A stretch of DNA of 64,000 nucleotides from Patulibacter defluvii (GTDB lineage: Bacteria; Actinomycetota; Thermoleophilia; Solirubrobacterales; Solirubrobacteraceae), in assembly GCF_034096925.1 (NCBI RefSeq), contig NZ_JAWZSQ010000001.1, positions 310,001-374,000 on the forward strand, given 5' to 3'. The notes below the pieces were generated by a model that did no database searches, had not been told where the DNA came from, and saw nothing but the letters and a program-made list of their open reading frames with translations. This document shows, piece after piece, positions 8,573 to 16,625 of this stretch (positions are counted from its first letter, which is position 1; each line of letters begins with the position of its first letter). The translations under genes and the position numbers were made by a program.

Positions 8573-9372
8573 GCCGCCACCGCCGTCGCCACCGGGGGCG
8601 CTGCGGTCGCTCGTCGCTGGTCGAGCGTGAACCGCAGCATCGCCAGCGGGATCGCCACGTTGAGGACCGCCGCCAACGCCCCCAGCAGCAGGAACGGCAC
8701 GGTGCTCGCGCCGCCGTGCAGGGCCAGGTACGCGGGCCAGGTGCAGAGCAGCGCGACCGCGTAGTAGCAGCCGGGGATCACCGGCAGGAACAGCAGCGCC
8801 CGCCAGCCGCGCAGGTAGGGCGCGGCCAGCGTCAGGATCGAGGCCATGAACACGTAGAGGAACGCGTTCTGGACCATGCTCGTGATCGGCAGGCCGAAGA
8901 TCCGCGTCGGGTTGTCGCCGTAGTACTCGAAGACGTTGGCCTGGATCGCCATGATCTCCAGCGGCCAGTCGATCACCCCGGCGACGACGGCGATCAGCAC
9001 GATCCGCTGGAACGACGCCCCGCCGACGATCAGCCGGTGCAGGAACCAGGTGAAGAGCGAGAACATCGCCCCGATCCCGAGCGCGCTGACGGGGATCACC
9101 CGCCCGGCCAGGGTGTACAGGTCGCCGGGCGCGTCGGACGCGTACTGGAAGCCGAGGATCGCGTCGATGAAGGGCTCGTTCGGCAGCCAGGCGGTGGCGC
9201 TGGCCAGCACCACCAGCGGCAGCGCCGAGCGCAGCCGCAGCGCCTCGCGGCCGGCGACCAGGAACGACGCCGCGACCATCGCGAAGGTCGCCCCGGCGAA
9301 GATCCAGAAGACGGTCGAGCTGGCCCCGGTCAGGGGGCCGGCCGGATCGAGGAACCCGCTCTGCGCGCCCAT
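8569..9372 (-). CDS. Unknown multi-pass membrane protein (YGDNPTRI family, copy 2)
   Basis: 267 residues from the ATG at 9372, two bases after the TetR stop. Upstream in-frame codons lie inside the TetR gene and give an Arg-rich non-protein-like sequence, so they were excluded. About seven hydrophobic segments with the same order as the protein at 3674-4546, sharing 'EYYGDNPTRIFGLPI' and 'SMVQNAFLY'. The family has no name I can give. It is translationally coupled to the kinase-like gene (GTGA). Co-occurrence with P450 genes in both copies suggests a shared lipid or isoprenoid pathway. Confidence 0.8.
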   Translation of the reverse strand: MGAQSGFLDPAGPLTGASSTVFWIFAGATFAMVAASFLVAGREALRLRSALPLVVLASATAWLPNEPFIDAILGFQYASDAPGDLYTLAGRVIPVSALGIGAMFSLFTWFLHRLIVGGASFQRIVLIAVVAGVIDWPLEIMAIQANVFEYYGDNPTRIFGLPITSMVQNAFLYVFMASILTLAAPYLRGWRALLFLPVIPGCYYAVALLCTWPAYLALHGGASTVPFLLLGALAAVLNVAIPLAMLRFTLDQRRATAAPPVATAVAA

Positions 9373-9374
9373 GC

Positions 9375-10007
9375 TCAGGCGGCCTCGACCGCGGCCCGGA
9401 CGATCGTGTCGGCGAGCGCTCGCAGCTGCTCGCCCTCGGCGTCCAGCAGCACGCCGTCGCGGGTCAGGAAGAACGACGCGCTGAGCCGCACGACGACCTC
9501 GGCCATCCGCCGCGCGTGGAGCGGATCGAGGGCGCCGGCCGGGTCGATGAAGCGGGCGAGGGCGGCGGTCGCGGCGCGCAGCCACGGTCCGCCGCGGTCG
9601 GCCAGGTGGGGCACGATCGCCTCCGGCTCCTCGGCCAGCAGGTGCGCGGCCAGCGGGTGCTCGCCGGCGGCGCGGGCGCCGACCGCGAACGCCTCGACGG
9701 CGCGGTCGACCGGGTCCTCCAGCGCCGCCGCGGCGGCGCTCAGGGTGGCGAAGAAGGCCTGGGTCTCGCGCAGCAGGATCCGTCGCAGCAGCTCGTCCTT
9801 GCCCCCCAGCCGGCGGTAGGCGGTCGGCCGCGAGACGCCGGCCCGGCGGGCGATGTCGGTCAGCGACGTGCGCGCCACGCCGTAGCGGGCGAACTCGGCC
9901 GTGGCGACGTCGAGCAGCGCCTCCAGCTCGGGATCGTCGCCCGCGTCGGGCTGGACGGCGACGTCCAGCAGCGCGGTCAGGTTGGGGTCGGGAGCGTCGG
10001 CATCCAT
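9375..10007 (-). CDS. TetR family transcriptional regulator
   Basis: 210 residues. The helix-turn-helix is at about 45-75 ('GVARTSLTDIARRAGVSRPTAYRRLGGKDEL'), typical of TetR repressors; the rest is a helical ligand domain. It heads the minus-strand operon with the membrane protein, kinase-like protein and P450. An inverted repeat covers its start codon and -10 region (see 10006-10033), so it probably represses its own operon until a ligand, perhaps the P450 substrate, is present. Confidence 0.9.
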   Translation of the reverse strand: MDADAPDPNLTALLDVAVQPDAGDDPELEALLDVATAEFARYGVARTSLTDIARRAGVSRPTAYRRLGGKDELLRRILLRETQAFFATLSAAAAALEDPVDRAVEAFAVGARAAGEHPLAAHLLAEEPEAIVPHLADRGGPWLRAATAALARFIDPAGALDPLHARRMAEVVVRLSASFFLTRDGVLLDAEGEQLRALADTIVRAAVEAA

Positions 10008-10033
10008 GAGACGATTAGACAGTAGCGTCTCAT
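10006..10033. promoter_or_regulatory. TetR autoregulatory operator over promoter and start codon
   Basis: ATGAGACG - 12 bases - CGTCTCAT is a perfect 8-bp-arm inverted repeat. On the minus strand it contains TACTGT (10024-10019), a good -10 box, and its last arm includes the ATG of the TetR gene. Binding here would block the promoter of the TetR-membrane protein-kinase-P450 operon. Confidence 0.6.
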
Positions 10034-10216
10034 CGACCAGGAGGCAAGCGGCGGAGGAAGAGCGGCAACGCGCCGCTCTAGGCCCTCAGGACGTCGCTTT
10101 GGACCGGTTCAGCATCGACGGTCTGTCGCATTGCTTGGGTCGCGTCCTGCGGATTAGCGTGATGATCGGATCGTAAGCAGGTCGGCGTGGGTCGGCCGCG
10201 GAGAGGAGAAGGCGCT

Positions 10217-12007
10217 GTGGGGAGCAGCATCAGGAAGACGACGGTGGCGGTGGCCGCCGTCGCGACGCTGGCGTCGGCGGCACCGGTGGCGTCGGCCGCC
10301 CAGCCGGCCGACGCGGTCTGGCGCAACGGGGCGGTCTTCACCGCCGACGCGAAGGGCTCGATCCGCCAGGCGGTCGCCGTGCGCGGCGGGCGGATCGTCT
10401 ACGTCGGCAGCAACCGGGGTGTCCGGCGCTACGTCGGGCGGCGCACGAAGGTCACGAACCTGAAGGGCCGGATGGCGATGCCGGGCCTGGTCGACGGCCA
10501 CATGCATCCGCTCGGCGGCGGCGCGGGCCTGCTCAAGTGCTCGCTGAACTACGAGCCGCTGACGATCGCCCAGATCCGCGAGCGGATCGCCAAGTGCCTG
10601 GACGACACCAAGGACAAGGGTCCCGACGCCTGGCTCCAGGTGATCAACTGGTACCAGGAGGCGATGGTCCCGGCCGGCACCAAGCTGACCGCGGCCGACC
10701 TCGACGACCTCAGCCCGACGCGGCCGATCGTCGTCAAGTCGAGCTTCGGCCACTCGGCCGTCGTCAACAGCACGGTGATGCGGCTGGCCGGCGTCACCGC
10801 CGCCACCCAGGCGCCGGTCGGCGGCTCGATCGACCGCGACGCCCAGGGCAACCCGACCGGGCTCTTCAACGACGACGCCCAGGACCTCGTCACCGACAAG
10901 GTCCCGGCCCCGACGGCGGCCGACAACGTCGAGTCGGCCCGCGCCGCGCTGAAGGCGATGCGCGAGCAGGGCATCACCTCGTTCCTCGACGCGGCTGCCG
11001 GGCCGGCCTCGATCGCCGCCTTCCGGGCGGTCGAGCGGAGCGGCGGGCTGACCGCCCGCGCCCACTTCGCCCCGGTCGTCTCGGCCGAGGCCGCGACCGA
11101 GCCGGCCAAGACCGTCGCCTGGCTGAAGGGCCTGCGGCGGCAGTACGACCAGGGCCCGACCCGCCGCAGCCCGAGCGTCACCGTCCGCAACGCGAAGATC
11201 TTCATGGACGGCGTCCAGCAGTTCCCGGCCTTCACCGCCGGCCTGCTGAAGCCGTACTTCGTGAACAAGGGCACCGACGCCGACCCGCACTTCGAGCCCG
11301 GCACCAACCGCGGCCCGATCTACGTCCAGCCGACGGCGCTGAAGAAGGTCCTGAGCGCGATCGGCGGCGCCGGCTTCGACCCCCACGTCCACTCGATCGG
11401 CGACCGCGCGGTGCGGGTCACGCTCGACGCCTACCAGGAGATGCGCAAGCACACCAAGGGCAAGGACATCCGCGGGGCGATCGCTCACGCCGAGATGGTC
11501 GACCCCGGCGACTACGACCGCTTCCGCAAGATCGGCGTCCAGCCGGTGATGTCGTACCAGTGGGCGAAGCCGGGGCCCGACTCGATCGACGCCCAGAAGG
11601 ACTACATCGGCTTCGAGCGCTGGAACCGGGTCGAGCCCGAGGGCAGCCTCTGGAAGGCCGGCGCCCGGATCGCCTACGGCAGCGACTGGCCGGTCGACGC
11701 GCTCAACGAGTGGTACGCGCTCCAGATCGGCATCACCCGCCGCAACCCGGCCGGCGGCAAGTACGCCGGCAAGTTCAACGACCAGGCGGTGCTGCCGCGC
11801 AAGTACGCGCTGCGCTCGATCACCGCCAGCAGCAGCTACGAGCTGCACCAGGACCAGACCGGCGTGCTCGCGCCGGGCAAGCTGGCCGACATGATCGTCC
11901 TCGACCGCAACTTCCTGAAGGTCAAGGCGACCGCGATCGAGAGCACCAAGGTGCTGACGACGATGGTCGGCGGGCGGACGGTCTACCGGGCCAAGGGCTT
12001 CCGCTAG
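10217..12007 (+). CDS. Secreted YtcJ-like amidohydrolase (amidohydrolase family 3)
   Basis: 596 residues from GTG 10217, chosen because GAGAGGAGAA ends six bases before it; the earlier GTG at 10187 has no such site. A signal peptide (about 1-26, ending ASAAQ) is followed by the short N-terminal beta domain ('VWRNGAVFTADAKGSIRQAVAV'). Metal-site motifs: 'LVDGHMHPLGGG' (HxH), 'HVHSIGDRAV', 'AIAHAEMVD' and 'YGSDWPVD'. YtcJ relatives hydrolyse amides or deacetylate small molecules, often with zinc. Export is less usual for this family. The nearby nitrile hydratase also makes amides, so the two may act on related compounds; that is inference. Confidence 0.9.
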   Translation: MGSSIRKTTVAVAAVATLASAAPVASAAQPADAVWRNGAVFTADAKGSIRQAVAVRGGRIVYVGSNRGVRRYVGRRTKVTNLKGRMAMPGLVDGHMHPLGGGAGLLKCSLNYEPLTIAQIRERIAKCLDDTKDKGPDAWLQVINWYQEAMVPAGTKLTAADLDDLSPTRPIVVKSSFGHSAVVNSTVMRLAGVTAATQAPVGGSIDRDAQGNPTGLFNDDAQDLVTDKVPAPTAADNVESARAALKAMREQGITSFLDAAAGPASIAAFRAVERSGGLTARAHFAPVVSAEAATEPAKTVAWLKGLRRQYDQGPTRRSPSVTVRNAKIFMDGVQQFPAFTAGLLKPYFVNKGTDADPHFEPGTNRGPIYVQPTALKKVLSAIGGAGFDPHVHSIGDRAVRVTLDAYQEMRKHTKGKDIRGAIAHAEMVDPGDYDRFRKIGVQPVMSYQWAKPGPDSIDAQKDYIGFERWNRVEPEGSLWKAGARIAYGSDWPVDALNEWYALQIGITRRNPAGGKYAGKFNDQAVLPRKYALRSITASSSYELHQDQTGVLAPGKLADMIVLDRNFLKVKATAIESTKVLTTMVGGRTVYRAKGFR

Positions 12008-12023
12008 ACGGAGCGCCCAGGTC

Positions 12024-12053
12024 GGCCGCGGCGGTCCCCGGACCGTCGCGGCC
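12024..12053. terminator. Bidirectional terminator between convergent genes
   Basis: GGCCGCG-g-CGGTCC / GGACCG-t-CGCGGCC forms a 14-pair hairpin including one G.T wobble, in the 54 bp between the convergent amidohydrolase and nitrile hydratase operon ends. No T-run follows, as is common in high-GC actinobacteria. Confidence 0.55.
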
Positions 12054-12061
12054 GGTCGCCG

Positions 12062-12436
12062 TCAGTGGGCGTGGTCGCCGTCGTGCTCGTGGTCGTGCTC
12101 GTGCGCGGCCTCGTGGGCGATCCGCGCCTGGGCGGCGTCCAGCTCGGCCGGGTCGATCAGGCCCCGCTCGCAGAGGACCGCCTCGAGCGCGGCGGTCCAG
12201 CGGGCGTAGTAGTCCCAGGGTTCGACGGGGCCCCCGTCGGCGCGGCCGGCCTCGCGCTCCCAGGCGCCGATCTCGTCGATCAGCCGGGCGCGGAAGTCGT
12301 CCCACCGCCAGCGGCCGGCCTCGGTCATCGCGACCGCGACCGAGAACGCCCGCGCCTGCCACGGCTGCTCGAAGACCAGCTCGCCGTTGGCCCGCGGCAG
12401 CGTCGCCTCGTCGCGGATCGCGTCGGCGGCGCTCAC
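12062..12436 (-). CDS. Nitrile hydratase accessory (activator) protein with His-rich tail
   Basis: 124 residues, the usual size of nitrile hydratase activators. The family signature 'LPRANGELVFEQPWQARAF' lies at 13-31, and 'WDDFRARLIDEIGAWE' and 'YYARWTAALEAVL' match the beta-subunit-like fold. These small proteins help insert cobalt and oxidise the active-site cysteines. The last 17 residues (AHEHDHEHDGDHAH and flanks) contain six His and several Asp/Glu, an apparent metal-binding tail. Third gene of the operon; its start overlaps the alpha stop. The accessory and alpha genes overlap by 4 bp. Confidence 0.9.
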   Translation of the reverse strand: MSAADAIRDEATLPRANGELVFEQPWQARAFSVAVAMTEAGRWRWDDFRARLIDEIGAWEREAGRADGGPVEPWDYYARWTAALEAVLCERGLIDPAELDAAQARIAHEAAHEHDHEHDGDHAH

Positions 12437-13017
12437 GGCGCGGGCTCCGCGGCCAGGCCGACGCCGACCATCGAATCACGGGTCACCAGCGCGGCCAGCT
12501 GCTGCTCGGAGAAGCCGTCGGTCCCGGCCGGCCGCATCGGCAGCACCAGGTAGCGGACCTCGGCGCTCGAGTCCCAGACCCGGATCCGCGTCTCCGCCGG
12601 CAGCTCGGTCCCGAACTCGCGGAGCACCGCCCGCGGCTCGCGGACGGCGCGCGCCCGGTACTCGGGGCTCTTGTACCAGGCGGGCGGCAGGCCGAGGACG
12701 CCCCACGGGTAGCACGAGCAGAGCGTGCAGGTGACCAGGTTGTGGGTCTCGGGCGTGTTCTCGACCACCACCACGTGCTCGGCGACGAAGCCGCCGACGT
12801 CGACCTCGGCCATCGCCGCGGTGCCGTCGGCCAGCAGCCGCCGACGGAAGTCGTCGTCGCTCCAGGCCCGCGCCACGACCCGCGCCCCGCGCAGCGGCCC
12901 GACGTCGTGCTCGTAGGTCGAGGCGACCCGGTCGACCACCTCGCTGGTCAGGATGCCCTTCTCGATCAGCAGGGCCTCGATCGCCCGCATCCGCAGGCCG
13001 ACCTCGTCGGTGCTCAC
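12433..13017 (-). CDS. nthA: Nitrile hydratase alpha subunit, cobalt type
   Basis: 194 residues from GTG 13017, which overlaps the beta stop as GTGA. Contains the active-site claw Cys97-Thr98-Leu99-Cys100-Ser101-Cys102 in 'HNLVTCTLCSCYPW'. Thr (rather than Ser) after the first Cys marks the cobalt class; the two later cysteines are normally oxidised to sulfinic and sulfenic acids. With the beta subunit it converts nitriles to amides in the cytoplasm. The order beta-alpha-activator matches cobalt-type operons such as the Rhodococcus J1 genes. No cobalt transporter or amidase is adjacent. Confidence 0.95.
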   Translation of the reverse strand: MSTDEVGLRMRAIEALLIEKGILTSEVVDRVASTYEHDVGPLRGARVVARAWSDDDFRRRLLADGTAAMAEVDVGGFVAEHVVVVENTPETHNLVTCTLCSCYPWGVLGLPPAWYKSPEYRARAVREPRAVLREFGTELPAETRIRVWDSSAEVRYLVLPMRPAGTDGFSEQQLAALVTRDSMVGVGLAAEPAP

Positions 13018-13733
13018 GTCACGTCCCCCTCGTCCGCCGGCCGCAGGTAGCTCTCGAAGAGGTCGGCCGACACGCTCTGCCCGGGCTCGGCGTCGGGCCA
13101 GATCGCGTGGGCGTCGAACCGCACGCTGTACAGGTGCTCGGTGCGGTCGTCGCCGAGCGCGGCCGCGTCGGGCAGCGCCATCGGCGGGTGGACCAGGTCG
13201 ACGACGCCCTCGCGGTCCTGGGCGTAGCCGGGCAGCCGGGTGTGGCTGCGGCCGGGCGCCTCGACGGCGATCCGGCCGGTGCGGACGACGTCGCCGACGG
13301 CGAACCGCGGCGGGTCGGGCAGCTCGCGCAGCAGCGGCCCGCCGTCGCGCAGCAGCCCCTCGACCCGCTCCAGCAGGGCGGGGTCGCGGCGCTCGTCGCG
13401 GCCCTCGCCGGCGGCGACGGCGCTGGCGCGGTCCTGGATCTCGGCCGCGGTCAGCACGCCGTGGGCCTCCAGGCAGGACTCCAGTCCGTAGGCCCAGCGG
13501 CGGTAGTAGCCCATCGCGAACTGGGCGGCGGCGGGCAGGCCCTCCATCCGCATCCGCCACTCGTCGACCCCGTAGAGGCCGGCGGCCATCGTGCCGATGG
13601 TGAGGCCGATGCAGTGGCCCTCCCAGCCCTCGGGGTAGGGCGTCGGGCCGTCGGGCCGGGGGTCGATCGGCCCCAACCCGAGCGCGCCGCCGAGGTCGTG
13701 CGGGCCGTTGCGGACCGGTGGTTCGTCGGACAC
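13014..13733 (-). CDS. nthB: Nitrile hydratase beta subunit
   Basis: 239 residues from GTG 13733. Motifs: 'NGPHDLGG' at the N-terminus, 'WEGHCIGLTIGTM', 'GYYRRWAYGLESCLEAHGVLT', and the SH3-like C-terminal domain 'FAVGDVVRTG', 'GHTRLPGY'-like 'SHTRLPGYAQDREGVV' and 'YSVRF'. An ATG at 13754 is in frame, but it lies inside a near-consensus promoter whose start site would be the GTG at 13733 itself, and family members begin close to that point; so I use 13733 and expect a leaderless mRNA. Confidence 0.93.
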   Translation of the reverse strand: MSDEPPVRNGPHDLGGALGLGPIDPRPDGPTPYPEGWEGHCIGLTIGTMAAGLYGVDEWRMRMEGLPAAAQFAMGYYRRWAYGLESCLEAHGVLTAAEIQDRASAVAAGEGRDERRDPALLERVEGLLRDGGPLLRELPDPPRFAVGDVVRTGRIAVEAPGRSHTRLPGYAQDREGVVDLVHPPMALPDAAALGDDRTEHLYSVRFDAHAIWPDAEPGQSVSADLFESYLRPADEGDVT

Positions 13734-13739
13734 GGTCGC

Positions 13740-13768
13740 ACTATAGATCGTCATAGCAGCGCTGTCAG
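13740..13768 (-). promoter_or_regulatory. Promoter of the nitrile hydratase operon (leaderless)
   Basis: On the minus strand CTGACA (13768-13763), a 17-base spacer, and TATAGT (13745-13740) match the vegetative consensus at 5/6 and 5/6. Six bases separate the -10 from GTG 13733, so transcription should begin at the start codon. Confidence 0.75.
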
Positions 13769-13805
13769 GTGCAAATAGTCGCTACGGGGGAGGTGGACGT
13801 CGTTC

Positions 13806-15206
13806 TCAGACCCCGCGCTCGACCGCGATCGCGCCCCGCTGCTCGGCGGCGAGCAGGGCCCGGTGGTCGGCCTCGTTGCGGTCGGCGTAGGCGGCGGCGA
13901 ACGCGACCATCGCGCGGTCGAAGCGGTCGCCGCCGCCCAGGTAGGCGGCGATCGCGGCCCGGTCGCCGCTGCGGGCGTGGGCGCGGGCCAGGGTCCAGCC
14001 GCAGAGCTCGGCGTAGCGGACCATCGCCTCGGGCTCGATCGCCTCGATCGCCGCCGAGCCCTTGCCGTCCCACAGCTGGCGGACGTAGTACTGGCGCTCG
14101 CCGACGGTCCCGACGTCGTCGGCGTCGAGCCAGCCGAGCAGCACGTCGCCGGTCGCCTGCATCAGCCGCTGGCCGACGACCACCCGCTGCCCGTGGTGGG
14201 CGAAGGCGCTGGCGCCGGCGTAGGGTTCCAGCACCGACGCGCTCGCCTCCTTGACCTGGAGGAAGAGCGGGTCGCCGTGCAGCTCGCCCAGAAGCAGCAC
14301 GATCCAGGCGTGGGTGCCGACGCTGCCGACGCCGACCACCTTGTGGCCCGCGTCCTCGTAGCGGTAGCGCTCGGCCAGCCGCCGGTTCTGCGGTTCGAGG
14401 GTGGCGGCGTAGCGGTCGAGCAGCCGCCGGATCCCGGCCTCGACGGCGGTCGGGTCGAGGTCGCCGGTCAGCTTCGCGAGCGGCACCAGCACCGGCGGCC
14501 GGTCGGCGATCCGCGGACGGCCGTCGTGGTCCTCGGTCAGCTTGGCGAGCGCCCGCAGGCTGTCCTTGTTGCGGGCCTTGGTCAGGGCCCGGTCGAAGCG
14601 CCGGCGCTGGCTGGCGGAGACCTGGTCGACCCAGTCGCGGGAGGCCTCCTCGACGTCGAGCCGCGTGTACCACAGCTCCAGATCGCCGATCGCGGCGAAC
14701 CCGGCCATCGCCCGCCGGTAGCTGCCGGCGGCCGCCCGCGCCGACGCCTGCCGCTGGTCTTCGTCGAACCCGCGGTCGCGGCCGCCGATCTCGAAGCTCG
14801 CCGCCAGCCGCTTGACGTCCCACTCGAAGGGCCCGGGCAGCGTCTCGTCGAAGTCGTTGACGTCGAAGACCAGGTGCCGGTCGGGGGCCTGGAAGACCCC
14901 GAAGTTCGACAGGTGCGCGTCGCCGCAGAGCTGGACCGTCAGGCCGGTGTCGGGCGCGGCCCCGAGGTCGGCGGCCATGATCGCCGCCGCGCCGCGGTAG
15001 AAGGTGAACGCCGACTCCAGCATCCGCCCGTAGCGGACCGGCACCAGCGCCGGCACCCGCGTCCGGTCCTGGGCCGCCAGCAGCGCCACCGGGTCGGCCC
15101 GGTCCTCGGCCGGCGCCCAGCGGCCGTGGGCGCCGCGCGGCAGCCGCTTGCGGGCGGCCCGCCCGGCCTCGGCACCGGTGGCGGGACGGTCGGCGGGGGG
15201 AGCCAT
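13806..15206 (-). CDS. DUF2252 family protein
   Basis: 466 residues from ATG 15206. The signature 'LCGDAHLSNFGVF' followed by 'VFDVNDFDETLPGPFEWDVKRLA' is diagnostic of DUF2252, whose fold resembles small-molecule kinases with HxDxxxxN-like and DxD-like residues. The C-terminal half has 'GVGSVGTHAWIVLLLG' and 'GWTLARAHARSGD'. Biochemical function is not established. It is transcribed alone and divergently from the GNAT-like gene. The region upstream of 15206 in the same frame is low-quality coding sequence and was excluded. Confidence 0.9.
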   Translation of the reverse strand: MAPPADRPATGAEAGRAARKRLPRGAHGRWAPAEDRADPVALLAAQDRTRVPALVPVRYGRMLESAFTFYRGAAAIMAADLGAAPDTGLTVQLCGDAHLSNFGVFQAPDRHLVFDVNDFDETLPGPFEWDVKRLAASFEIGGRDRGFDEDQRQASARAAAGSYRRAMAGFAAIGDLELWYTRLDVEEASRDWVDQVSASQRRRFDRALTKARNKDSLRALAKLTEDHDGRPRIADRPPVLVPLAKLTGDLDPTAVEAGIRRLLDRYAATLEPQNRRLAERYRYEDAGHKVVGVGSVGTHAWIVLLLGELHGDPLFLQVKEASASVLEPYAGASAFAHHGQRVVVGQRLMQATGDVLLGWLDADDVGTVGERQYYVRQLWDGKGSAAIEAIEPEAMVRYAELCGWTLARAHARSGDRAAIAAYLGGGDRFDRAMVAFAAAYADRNEADHRALLAAEQRGAIAVERGV

Positions 15207-15282
15207 CGGCGCAGCGTACGGGCGACGCGGGCGGTCGGCGAACGGGTCGACGGGGCTCGCGCGGTCTGGTACGACGGGGGTC

Positions 15283-15696
15283 GTGCGCGAGCCGTTGTCC
15301 CCCGGCGTCGTCGTCCGGCCGCTCGACGAGCGGACCTGGCCGGCCTTCGCCGCGCTGGTCGAGGCGAGCAACGGCGTCTGGGGCGGCTGCTGGTGCATGG
15401 GCTTCCACGTCAAGCTGAAAGGCCGCACGGCGCAGCAGAACCGGGCCGAGAAGGAGCGCCGCGTGCGCGAGCGGCGGGCCCACGCCGCGCTCGGCGGTGC
15501 GCTGGCCGCGATCGCGGCCGAGGGCGGCGGCACCGTCGAGGGCTATCCGGAGGAGACCGACGACCGCCGGCTGTCGGGGTCGTTCCTCCACACGGGGCCG
15601 ATGGCCGCCTTCGAGCAGCACGGCTTCGCCCGCACGCGGCCGATCTCGCCCCACCGCTGGGTGGTGACGCGGCAGGTCGCGCCGGCGGGCAATTAG
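15283..15696 (+). pseudogene. GNAT-like acetyltransferase lacking its acetyl-CoA core
   Basis: 137 residues from GTG 15283. The N-terminus ('VVVRPLDERTW', 'GGCWCMGFH', 'NRAEKERRVRERRAHAAL') and C-terminus ('GALAAIAAEGGGTVEGYPEE', 'SGSFLHTGPMAAFEQHGF') match a common actinobacterial GNAT family of about 200 residues. In that family some 60-70 residues, including strands beta-3/4 and the R/QxxGxG/A acetyl-CoA loop, normally sit between 'AHAAL' and 'GALAAIA'. Here they are absent and the frame is kept. The product is probably not an active acetyltransferase; I label it as a degenerate gene. It could still be expressed. Confidence 0.7.
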
Positions 15697-15731
15697 GGCA
15701 CCCTTCATCCCCGCTATCATCGCCGCCGTCG

Positions 15732-16595
15732 ATGACCGCGCCCGCGCCCACCCACACGTTCGGCGCCTCGCGCCTGCTCGCCCTGCCCGATGGCCGGCGG
15801 CTGCACCACATGGTCGCCGGCGCCGGCCAGCCAACCGTCGTCTTCGAGTCCGGAATGGGCTTCTCGCGCTCGATCTGGGGCCTGGTCCAGCCGGCGGTCG
15901 CGGAGCGGACGCGGACGGTGGTCTACGACCGCGCCGGCCTCGGCCGCAGCGACCGCGACCCACGACCGCGGACCCTCGCGCGGATCGGCGACGACCTGCG
16001 GGCGCTGCTGGCCGCGCTCGGTCCGGGGCCGTTCGTGCTGGTCGGCCACAGCTGGGGCGGACCGATCGTGCGGACGGCCGCGGCGGCGCTCGGGCCCGAG
16101 GTCGTCCGCGGCGTCGTGCTCGTCGACCAGACCGACGAGCGCTGCGACCTGTTCCTCGGCCCGGCGATGGAGCGGCGGGTGGCGTTCGGCAACCGGATGA
16201 CGCCGCTGCTCGCCCGCACCGGCCTCTACCGGGCCTTCGGCGCGATCCCCGGGCGCCGGCAGCCGGCCGACGTCGTCGCCGACCACCGGCGCGAGGACTT
16301 CACCGTCGCCGCCGCCGCGGCGATGGGCGCCGAGCTGGCCGCCTTCCCGGACGAGATCCGCGCGCTGCGCGAGGCGCCGCCCGCGCTCGATCCGATCGCG
16401 GTCACCGTCCTCTCCGGGACCAAGCGCACGCGGTTCGACCGCGCTGGCCGGCGCCAGGTCGTCGCGGCCCACCGGGCCACGGCCGAGGAGGCGTCCCACG
16501 GGCGCTTCGTCCCCGCCCCGCGCTCGGCCCACCTGATCATGTTCAGCGAGCCGCGGCTGATCGTCGACGAGGTGCTGCGGCTGCTCGACCGATGA
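15732..16595 (+). CDS. Alpha/beta hydrolase
   Basis: 287 residues from ATG 15732. Contains the oxyanion-side 'VVFESGMGFS', the 'YDRAGLGRSD' turn, the nucleophile elbow 'GHSWGG', and a late His in 'SAHLIMFSEP'. This is a complete alpha/beta hydrolase fold with no signal peptide, so cytoplasmic. The substrate is unknown; it may be an esterase, lactonase or C-C hydrolase. A TATCAT -10 box at 15715-15720 lies 11 bases before the ATG, giving a very short leader. Followed after 30 bp by the reductase-like gene, possibly co-transcribed. Confidence 0.88.
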   Translation: MTAPAPTHTFGASRLLALPDGRRLHHMVAGAGQPTVVFESGMGFSRSIWGLVQPAVAERTRTVVYDRAGLGRSDRDPRPRTLARIGDDLRALLAALGPGPFVLVGHSWGGPIVRTAAAALGPEVVRGVVLVDQTDERCDLFLGPAMERRVAFGNRMTPLLARTGLYRAFGAIPGRRQPADVVADHRREDFTVAAAAAMGAELAAFPDEIRALREAPPALDPIAVTVLSGTKRTRFDRAGRRQVVAAHRATAEEASHGRFVPAPRSAHLIMFSEPRLIVDEVLRLLDR

Positions 16596-16625
16596 ATTCG
16601 CCGGCCGAGTGCGGTCCCTGCTGGC

